NCBI GenBank assembly: GCA_029865515.1
Contig: JAOUGQ010000077.1
Coordinates: forward strand, 1-12,082
DNA length: 12,082 nt
Source of the DNA: Nitrospirota bacterium
Lineage (GTDB): Bacteria; Nitrospirota; Nitrospiria; Nitrospirales; UBA8639
Direction: 5' to 3'
Part shown: positions 6,958-12,082 of the stretch, piece by piece
Numbering within the stretch: the first letter of the stretch is position 1
Layout: each line of letters begins with the position of its first letter
Notes under the pieces: model-generated
What the model was told of the DNA's origin: nothing
Database searches by the model: none
What the model saw: only the letters and a program-made list of their open reading frames with translations
Made by a program: the position numbers and the translations under genes

Positions 6958-8817
6958 CTAGGGGAGTTCCTGCAGGACCTCCCGGCGCATGGCCACCATC
7001 GCGGAGTGGGCGATATCAGCTAATCCTGGGTGTGTGACCTTGAGACCATACAATTGAGAGAGGAATTCCAAGGTTCTGGCTAATAACCGGTACACGTCAC
7101 CTTCGGCCATGGACGTCGAGCGCACAAGTGACGCCCAGGTAAGTTGAGGATTACCGATCCATCGTTCCGCTAACGCGGCGACGTCTGAGCGTAAGAGGGG
7201 TGGGGGTTCATAGGGACTTAAGGAATCGGCCACGGCCCGTACTTGAGTCAAGACGGAGGCCAGTCCTGAGGGGAGTCGCATATAGGACCCTGGTCGATCA
7301 TCGTCATGGGAAATACTGGCCATCACGCCCGCCAACAACCCTGGAGCAATGCCTGAGAAGGCATCCATGCGGATTAATTCAGTTATGAGCAGCGAATGGT
7401 TAATGCGAATGAGCCTTCCCCATTCCCCATCAACGGTGAGTTGAGAGCCCGCCGTTAAATACCCGAATTTGTGCAGGACTTCGGCCTTTTGTTGAAACCG
7501 GTGCCATAACCCATCTCGCAGGGCTTGAATGGTTTTGGTCAATTGTTGAGACTTGAGGCGAAGTTTCGAAGCCAGCGGAAAATCTTTTTTGCACGCCGAG
7601 TGTGACGGACAGGTGGGACAGGGAAATTCCTCCGTTAAGACTTCGGCAAGGAGGGGATCGTCCGCTTCCTGAGTTTCCGTCAAAATGGGAACTGTGGGAA
7701 GACGAGCTGGTAATTGGGACAGCTCTTTCTTGAGTTGGTGGAGGACGTGTGGAGGGCACCAGGGTAGGGTGCGAGAGGGCTGAAACTCAAACACCCGATC
7801 GTAGATTTGAGTGACTGAATGAGCCGGACACTCGCCAATGGTGCCTTTGGCCCGAACCACGGATAACATTGGCGCAAAGGTTCCCCGGCTTCGATACTGA
7901 CGGAGTACAATGGCCGGGCCTTTCGGTAGTCCAATGAGGCGACCCGGGGTCAAAAAAGGCAGACAGGCTGTCAGAAAGGGCGTGTCGTTATTGACCAGTG
8001 GCTGCCGGTGAGATTTGCGTCGTCGGGCTAGGTCGAACACTTTCCATTGGTTGACCCAATCCGCGCATTCCCTGGGGCCATAGGGTTGTAGTTGTTCCTG
8101 GATGGTATCCAGGTGGTCCTGATGGATGGCTGATCGTTGATTCAGTTGAAATTGCGCAAAGCTCTTCGCGAGCAGACCCTCAATTTGATCCAGGTTATGC
8201 GCTTTTAAGAGATTCAGCACCATGGGGTAGGACACGACAAATTGGCTATCAATCGGTTCCGGATAGCCTGTGAGCCCTTTGCCAAGGATGTGTAAGTCGA
8301 TGTAGGGAGAAGGCGTAATGACCACGACCCCTACCAAATCTTTCCCCCGGCGCCCCCCGCGTCCGGCCAATTGCTGAATTTCGCTAATCGTCAGATCCGT
8401 GAAGTCCTGGGATTTGCGGACGCTGGATTGGGTAATGACGACCGTTCGTGCCGGAAAGTCCACCCCGGCAGCCAAAGTGGTCGTGGCAAATACGGCATCC
8501 AACAAGCCCTGGCGCATGAGTTCTTCGATCGCGATTTTCCAGGAAGGCAGATGGCCTGCGTGATGGGCGGCCACTCCATATTCTTGAACAACCGGAATTA
8601 AGGGGTGATGTTCAATGCTGGGGAAGTCTTTGGCAAATTTCTCCAGAAACGTGCGGATGGTCTCCGACCGCTGGTGGGAAACTCTGGCTGAACTATGGGC
8701 GAAGGTATCAATGGCCTCGTCGCAGGCCCGGCGGGATGTCAAGAAGACAATCGCCGGAGTCAACCGATGCTGACGGAGAATTTCTATGAGATCGACCGGA
8801 TGAATCGCTGGTGGCAT
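6958..8817 (-). CDS. Split Ski2/Mtr4-like helicase, C-terminal half (RecA2 + DSHCT-like domain)
   Basis: 619 residues corresponding to the second half of a Ski2-like RNA helicase. Seen: motif IV region AIVFLTSRRACDEA (22-35), HHAGHLPSWK (85-94), motif V ATTTLAAGVDFP (111-122) and motif VI QLAGRGGRRG (149-158), with the arginine fingers. A middle region follows, with a cysteine group C400/C403/C409 (CPTCPSHSAC). The C-terminal part, about 448-619, has the pattern of the DSHCT domain (LLITELIRMDAFSGIAPGLLA, then helices). No Walker A or B is present, so this half alone should not hydrolyse ATP. The ATG is the only usable start: the frame upstream closes at a TAG (8857-8859) with no other start codon, so no RecA1 lobe is fused upstream. 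The downstream gene supplies RecA1. There is no Shine-Dalgarno sequence; see the promoter entry just upstream. Confidence 0.88.
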   Translation of the reverse strand: MPPAIHPVDLIEILRQHRLTPAIVFLTSRRACDEAIDTFAHSSARVSHQRSETIRTFLEKFAKDFPSIEHHPLIPVVQEYGVAAHHAGHLPSWKIAIEELMRQGLLDAVFATTTLAAGVDFPARTVVITQSSVRKSQDFTDLTISEIQQLAGRGGRRGKDLVGVVVITPSPYIDLHILGKGLTGYPEPIDSQFVVSYPMVLNLLKAHNLDQIEGLLAKSFAQFQLNQRSAIHQDHLDTIQEQLQPYGPRECADWVNQWKVFDLARRRKSHRQPLVNNDTPFLTACLPFLTPGRLIGLPKGPAIVLRQYRSRGTFAPMLSVVRAKGTIGECPAHSVTQIYDRVFEFQPSRTLPWCPPHVLHQLKKELSQLPARLPTVPILTETQEADDPLLAEVLTEEFPCPTCPSHSACKKDFPLASKLRLKSQQLTKTIQALRDGLWHRFQQKAEVLHKFGYLTAGSQLTVDGEWGRLIRINHSLLITELIRMDAFSGIAPGLLAGVMASISHDDDRPGSYMRLPSGLASVLTQVRAVADSLSPYEPPPLLRSDVAALAERWIGNPQLTWASLVRSTSMAEGDVYRLLARTLEFLSQLYGLKVTHPGLADIAHSAMVAMRREVLQELP

Positions 8818-8827
8818 GAATAAGGAA

Positions 8828-8836
8828 ATTGTAGCA
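8828..8836 (-). promoter_or_regulatory. Candidate extended -10 promoter for the split helicase genes
   Basis: On the minus strand TGCTACAAT is an extended -10 (TG, one base, then TACAAT, 5/6 to TATAAT) located 10 bp before the ATG at 8817. No -35 match is visible, which extended -10 promoters tolerate. Transcription would start about 4-6 nt before the ATG, giving an almost leaderless mRNA, in keeping with the lack of a Shine-Dalgarno sequence. This is a pattern match only. Confidence 0.35.
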
Positions 8837-8927
8837 GGAGTCGAGGGGGGAAAACACTAATATGATACAGGTAAGCCAAAAGAAACAGAACCGGTTACAG
8901 TTGCCTCAGGGCATTGAGTGACAAGAG

Positions 8928-9356
8928 ATGGTTGAAGCGAGAGATATTTTCACTGACCACGGAAAAAGTTTTAAGCTCTTGTGTATCGGACCGATAAAGC
9001 CTCCTAAGATTATGGCCATTGAAATGATTGTACGAGGAAGTCGAGGGGCTACGGTCGTGGATTTTCATGGCCGTCTGGATTTGCATTCCCGGTGGCATGT
9101 CAAAGCCATTATCAATCAATGTTGTCAGACGGAACGAGAGCATCTGATCCTCAACCTCCAGGGTTTAACCTTTGTGGATAGCGCTGGATTAGGTTTCCTG
9201 GTGTTATGCTCCAGAAAGTTCAACGACTTGCATGGTCGGATTACCTGGATTCAACCACAAGGATGTGTTGGAGACTTGATTGAAAGCCTCCAAATCCATG
9301 AACTCATTTCAATTTGTCAGACGGAACAGGAAGCTCTGTCTTCCTCCTCTTCATAG
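8928..9356 (+). CDS. STAS-domain protein (anti-sigma factor antagonist-like)
   Basis: STAS proteins of this type bind anti-sigma-factor kinases, and their phosphorylation on a conserved serine controls partner switching. The domain runs from about residue 38 to 135: beta strand TVVDFHGRLDL (42-52), then LILNLQGLTFVDSAGLGFL (73-91) with S85 in DSAGLG as the likely phosphosite, and a C-terminal helix and strand. The longest form is 142 residues. Starting at the ATG at 9012 (MAIEMIVRG) gives 114 residues, the usual length for single-domain STAS antagonists, and removes a 28-residue leader that has no family counterpart; neither start has a strong Shine-Dalgarno sequence. No anti-sigma kinase or phosphatase gene is adjacent. 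It diverges from the helicase genes across a 110-bp gap. The C-terminus ends in a run of serines. Confidence 0.85.
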   Translation: MVEARDIFTDHGKSFKLLCIGPIKPPKIMAIEMIVRGSRGATVVDFHGRLDLHSRWHVKAIINQCCQTEREHLILNLQGLTFVDSAGLGFLVLCSRKFNDLHGRITWIQPQGCVGDLIESLQIHELISICQTEQEALSSSSS

Positions 9357-9376
9357 GGATCCCTTCTCATCCCTAT
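9353..9376 (+). terminator. Hairpin overlapping the STAS gene stop codon, possible terminator
   Basis: ATAGGGAT (9353-9360) pairs perfectly over 8 bp with ATCCCTAT (9369-9376) around an 8-nt pyrimidine loop. The TAG stop lies within the left arm. A weak T-containing tail (GGAATTTTGTTG) follows about 6 nt later, so termination is plausible but not certain. Confidence 0.4.
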
Positions 9377-9773
9377 TCATGGAATTTTGTTGCTGATTTA
9401 ACAGTGTTCTAAAGGCAGAGGTCTACTCCCCAGACACCGGGCCTTCGTGAACGCAGCCCATACCCTTTCATTTTCTTCCTCTTCATTCCAGAATATTCCT
9501 CCAACACGGCTGGGTGGTCATCCTCAATTGGGTGGGGGTTCTTCTTGCGTGCGCTTGAAAAAACCGCAACCTATTTACAAGTCAACTAACGAGGATGTTT
9601 CCAGCGTTGTTGTGATTGAAGTGGGTTCTAGAGCTGAGAAATATATATGGCCACCGATTATCGATGTCCATCTCAAAAATGTCCGTTTCTCCTTTTTCTA
9701 AGGACATGCTTCGTCGGAAAGACCAAAAAACATAGAACTGTGACGAGGTGTGTGTCGATCGGTACATTTCTCG
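9377..9773. other. Intergenic stretch without a convincing gene
   Basis: Together with the promoter region after it, this forms a gap of about 550 bp between the STAS gene and the MFS gene. Open frames here are short, start at GTG or lack Shine-Dalgarno sequences, are rich in Ser/Thr/Pro runs, and show no motif I recognise. I see no tRNA, no IS ends and no direct-repeat array. It could hold an unannotated small RNA or long regulatory leader, but nothing in the sequence shows this directly. Confidence 0.5.
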
Positions 9774-9811
9774 TTGACACTCGCCTGAACCATTGGTAGC
9801 GTCGTTTCAGG
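9774..9811 (+). promoter_or_regulatory. Candidate promoter and operator-like inverted repeat upstream of the MFS gene
   Basis: A perfect -35 TTGACA (9774-9779) is followed after 17 bp by TAGCGT (9797-9802), a 3/6 match to the -10. The inverted repeat CCTGAA (9784-9789) / TTCAGG (9806-9811) brackets the -10, with half-site centres 22 bp apart, about two helical turns. That geometry would suit a dimeric regulator. Transcription would start about 100 nt before the MFS ATG. The regulator idea is inference. Confidence 0.4.
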
Positions 9812-9907
9812 TGCCTTGGCGTGTGAGATTTTTAATCTTCTAACTTTGTTGCCTTCCCGCAATGAGGATTTCCTCCTACCAGGTCTCCTGCTCGTTCAGT
9901 CTCCAAC

Positions 9908-11095
9908 ATGAAAGATTCAAAAGCGTTTATCTTCCTCTGCCTCGTTGGACTGTGTTGTTTTGTTAGCTACGACATGGTCCGCCGACCGGCCTTGGCCTTA
10001 TTTGTTGAGAGCCTTGGTGCAGGCCCTTTCATGGTCGGTCTGATCGTGGCCGTTTCGACGTTGACGGGAGTGGTCTTAAAGCTACCAATGGGTTTGCTAT
10101 CCGACGTCGTGAATCGAAAACGGTTGATGCTGGGAGGAGTCCTGGCCTTTGCCTTACCGCCATTTCTGTACCCATTTATTACTGATTTGTCGACATTGGG
10201 GATTTTGCGCTTGTTTCACGGATTAGCAACGGCGATGTTTACCCCGCTGGCCCTGGCAATGGTTGGTGAACTATTTGCGCAACGGCGGGGCGAAGCCTTT
10301 GGGTGGTACACCTCTGCCACCCAAGGAGGTGGACTATTGGGTCCTATGATCGGTGGAGCGATTGTGTATCAATATGGGTTTTCACCAACCTTTATTGTAG
10401 CGGGGATATTTGGGGTCTTGGCATTGGTCTTCTTTTGTCTAATCCCCCGGACTCCAATAGACTCCCGGGTTCGCCATCATTCTCTCTCAACTGTATGGAA
10501 GGAGATGTGTGAAGGGCTCCGTCGGGTTTGCCAGATTCCTCCCATTCTCATCACAAGTATCGTGGAAGCCGCCAAGATGATGGGCAATGGCACGCTGATG
10601 GCCTTTTTGCCACTCTATGGATTGTCCATCGGGTTAAACGCCGCTGAAATCGGGGTCTTGTTTGGGGTGCAAGCTTTGACCTCGTTTATCGCCAAACCTT
10701 TTATGGGACGAATGTCAGATCGGGGGGCCAGGCAACCGCTTATTTTCGGGGGACTCTGCCTGTGCGGATTTATGGTTATGCTGATTCCACAAATTCAAAT
10801 ATATCTCCTCTTATTGGCTATTGCGGGAGCCTTTGGGTTTGGCGAAGCGGTGGTGACCTCGTCGACCACGGCTCTGGTTGCGGATTACTCTGAAGGAAAA
10901 GCCCTGGGAGCTGGTATGGGATTACGAGGCACAATTATGGACATCGGCCATGCGGGGGGACCGCTCCTGGCCGGGATACTCATTCATTCCCTGGGGTATG
11001 GGGGCGGGTTCATCTGTATCGGGTTGATCCTATTGCTGACAGCGGGATATTTTGGTGCCACCATGATAGGGATCAAAAACCCGGCTATGCTATAA
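9908..11095 (+). CDS. Major facilitator superfamily transporter
   Basis: A 395-residue polytopic inner-membrane protein with about 12 hydrophobic segments, the usual MFS length. The MFS motif A appears in the loop between segments 2 and 3 as GLLSDVVNRKRLM (62-74), and a second copy in the C-terminal half as GRMSDRGARQPLI (267-279), consistent with the two six-helix bundles. A glycine-rich GGGLLGPMIGG (140-150) is like motif C of proton-coupled antiporters of the drug-efflux type. A charged cytoplasmic loop lies at about 180-207. Substrate cannot be told from the sequence; an efflux role is inferred from motif C only. The ATG has no strong Shine-Dalgarno sequence. The stop codon overlaps a consensus extended -10 that appears to serve the next genes. 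Confidence 0.9.
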   Translation: MKDSKAFIFLCLVGLCCFVSYDMVRRPALALFVESLGAGPFMVGLIVAVSTLTGVVLKLPMGLLSDVVNRKRLMLGGVLAFALPPFLYPFITDLSTLGILRLFHGLATAMFTPLALAMVGELFAQRRGEAFGWYTSATQGGGLLGPMIGGAIVYQYGFSPTFIVAGIFGVLALVFFCLIPRTPIDSRVRHHSLSTVWKEMCEGLRRVCQIPPILITSIVEAAKMMGNGTLMAFLPLYGLSIGLNAAEIGVLFGVQALTSFIAKPFMGRMSDRGARQPLIFGGLCLCGFMVMLIPQIQIYLLLLAIAGAFGFGEAVVTSSTTALVADYSEGKALGAGMGLRGTIMDIGHAGGPLLAGILIHSLGYGGGFICIGLILLLTAGYFGATMIGIKNPAML

Positions 11096-11096
11096 T
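11088..11096 (+). promoter_or_regulatory. Consensus extended -10 promoter overlapping the MFS stop codon
   Basis: TGCTATAAT is a perfect extended -10 (TGn plus TATAAT at 11091-11096), and the TAA within it is the MFS stop codon. The -35 region is poor (TAGGGA at 11067-11072 with an 18-bp spacer). Start of transcription would be near 11103, about 30 nt before the small membrane protein gene, leaving its Shine-Dalgarno region on the transcript. The run of eight T (11099-11106) lies at the predicted start. Confidence 0.5.
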
Positions 11097-11132
11097 CATT
11101 TTTTTTCAAGGAGAGGCAAAAAGGCGGACATC

Positions 11133-11264
11133 ATGAAGGAAGCAATGGGAACCGGTGATATCATTATCGGGATTGTCGCGGCTCTCGGCATAGTGGTCTT
11201 ACTGGTGGTCTTTGTCCTGGTGGTGAAAAAGGTTTTTTTAAGCAAAGACACCGATACCGAGTAA
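11133..11264 (+). CDS. Small single-span membrane protein, 43 residues
   Basis: A short ORF not matched to a family I know. It reads MKEAMGTGDI, then an uninterrupted hydrophobic stretch of Ile, Val, Leu, Gly and Ala at about 10-31, then basic KK and VFLSKDTDTE. The positive residues after the span suggest N-out/C-in by the positive-inside rule. AAGGCGG (11121-11127) sits 5 nt before the ATG, and AAGGAGAGG (11108-11116) lies further up. An in-frame ATG four codons later, with AAGGAAG before it, is a second possible start. It follows the MFS gene by 37 bp and precedes ribE by 14 bp, with a consensus extended -10 upstream. Its length, Shine-Dalgarno sequence, promoter and clear membrane-span design argue for a real gene; the function is unknown. 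Confidence 0.65.
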   Translation: MKEAMGTGDIIIGIVAALGIVVLLVVFVLVVKKVFLSKDTDTE

Positions 11265-11278
11265 AAAAATGAGGGAAT

Positions 11279-11935
11279 ATGTTCAGCGGAATTGTTGAAG
11301 AAATGGGTGCGATTCAGACTATTAATAAAGGTCTGGCTGGAGCAAAATTTACCATTTTGGCTTCTCTGGTCTTGGACGATCTCAAAGTGGGAGATAGTAT
11401 CAGCGTGTCCGGTGCGTGTTTGACAGCGAGTCATGTGGGTGACATGGGATTCTCGGTGGATGTGTCGACCGAAACATTGAACTGCACCACTCTCGGCACC
11501 ATTCCCGTTGGCACACCGGTAAATTTAGAACGCGCCATGAAACTCAATGCCCGGATGGGAGGGCATCTGGTGACGGGGCATGTTGACGGGATCGGTATCC
11601 TCCGTGCTCGAGAGCAAGATGGGAATGCGATTCAACTCACTGTCGAAGCGCCTGAGGAAATAATCCGGTATTGTGTGCCTAAAGGTTCCATTACCGTGGA
11701 TGGGATTAGTTTGACGATCAATGCCGTTTCGGAGCGATCCATAGCTCTGGCCATCATTCCACATACCGCCAAAGTTACCACCATGGGGCTCAAGCAGATC
11801 GGGGATCCGGTCAATTTAGAATCCGATTTGATTGGGAAATATGTTGAACGCTTACTGCAAGCCAGCGGGACTCTCGCGCCCAAACCCGCTCCGGTGATCG
11901 ATCGGGATTATCTTCAAAAACGCGGTTTGCTTTAG
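11279..11935 (+). CDS. ribE: Riboflavin synthase (alpha subunit type)
   Basis: Riboflavin synthase catalyses dismutation of two 6,7-dimethyl-8-ribityllumazine molecules to riboflavin and a pyrimidinedione, the last step of riboflavin synthesis; it works as a homotrimer in the cytoplasm. The 218 residues contain the two homologous lumazine-binding barrels. The first begins MFSGIVEEMG with SVSGACLT (42-49) and ends NLERAMKLN. The second begins at about 95 with GGHLVTGHVDGIG, has TVDGISLTI (139-147) and ends NLESDLIGKYVERLL. The repeat of VNLE...  near 81 and 178 marks the barrel ends. Length is standard. GAGGG (11271-11275) is 3 nt before the ATG, close but acceptable. No FMN-riboswitch-like structure was recognised upstream, and no other rib genes are in view. 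Confidence 0.96.
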   Translation: MFSGIVEEMGAIQTINKGLAGAKFTILASLVLDDLKVGDSISVSGACLTASHVGDMGFSVDVSTETLNCTTLGTIPVGTPVNLERAMKLNARMGGHLVTGHVDGIGILRAREQDGNAIQLTVEAPEEIIRYCVPKGSITVDGISLTINAVSERSIALAIIPHTAKVTTMGLKQIGDPVNLESDLIGKYVERLLQASGTLAPKPAPVIDRDYLQKRGLL

Positions 11936-11958
11936 GTTTCCCTCACACTCTATGCCCT

Positions 11959-12082
11959 ATGCCCGAACATCTTTCACGCAAAACTAAGCACCCGCTTTGG
12001 CGACTTTTTGCCATCGTTACCCTCTTTGTCATCGTGATTCCCGCGACGCTATGGGGCATTGTTCAGATGTACGAAATCATCT
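11959..12082 (+). CDS. Membrane-anchored protein, N-terminal fragment cut by the window end
   Basis: An ATG 23 bp after the ribE stop opens a frame that stays open to the last base, giving 41 residues. It has a basic N-terminus (MPEHLSRKTKHPLWR) and a hydrophobic segment at about 16-35 (LFAIVTLFVIVIPATLWGIV), so it begins with a signal anchor or an uncleaved transmembrane helix. No domain can be assigned from this fragment. No strong Shine-Dalgarno sequence is visible. Probably cotranscribed with ribE. Confidence 0.5.
   Translation, partial: MPEHLSRKTKHPLWRLFAIVTLFVIVIPATLWGIVQMYEII

Noticed and set aside
6940..6975. Programmed frameshift joining the two helicase ORFs into one permuted protein
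   Set aside because: No slippery heptamer is visible at the junction, the upstream frame meets a TAG before the second ORF starts, and the second ORF has its own start codons.
9447..9701. 84-residue open frame on the plus strand in the STAS-MFS gap
   Set aside because: Starts at GTG with no Shine-Dalgarno sequence, has a Ser/Pro-rich low-complexity start and no recognisable motif or hydrophobic design. Chance frame more likely.
9582..9767. 61-residue open frame on the minus strand in the same gap
   Set aside because: No Shine-Dalgarno sequence, no motif, and odd composition; not supported as a gene.
11050..11106. Terminator after the MFS gene using the eight-T run
   Set aside because: The best stem (ATAGGG with CCC/CTAT) needs a bulge and ends about 11 nt before the T-run; a promoter reading fits better.

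Overview
The window looks like chromosomal DNA from a bacterium, most likely of the Nitrospirota (Nitrospira-like). That placement is an inference from the moderate GC content, the housekeeping gene set (gatB, eno, ftsB-like, era, recO) and general protein character; no marker here proves it. There are no rRNA or tRNA genes, insertion sequences or CRISPR arrays that I can support.

Layout. Bases 1-4957 are a plus-strand housekeeping block: the 3' part of gatB, a compact terminator-like hairpin, eno with an ftsB/divIC-like gene 9 bp behind it, then era, recO and a DUF971 gene. This block meets a minus-strand block at about 4958-5112, where each side has its own hairpin. The minus-strand block (5113-8817) holds a predicted lipoprotein and a two-gene Ski2/Mtr4-like helicase. 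From 8928 the plus strand resumes: a STAS-domain protein, a roughly 550-bp stretch with no convincing gene, an MFS transporter, a 43-residue single-span membrane protein, riboflavin synthase, and the first 41 codons of another membrane protein cut by the window end.

The most unusual item is the helicase. The two ORFs together carry all the parts of a Ski2-like helicase (about 975 residues in total), but in swapped order. The first gene in transcription order encodes the RecA2 domain, middle region and DSHCT-like C-terminal domain. The second, starting about 8 bp after the first gene's stop, encodes the RecA1 domain with Walker A and B motifs. This is a circular permutation spread over two genes, with the break in the linker between the two RecA lobes. 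Both ORFs look intact, so the simplest reading is a helicase assembled from two coupled polypeptides.

Other points of interest are a perfect extended -10 promoter (TGCTATAAT) overlapping the MFS stop codon, which would give the small membrane protein and ribE their own transcript; a possible near-leaderless promoter for the first helicase gene; and a TTGACA promoter candidate upstream of the MFS gene whose -10 sits inside an inverted repeat.
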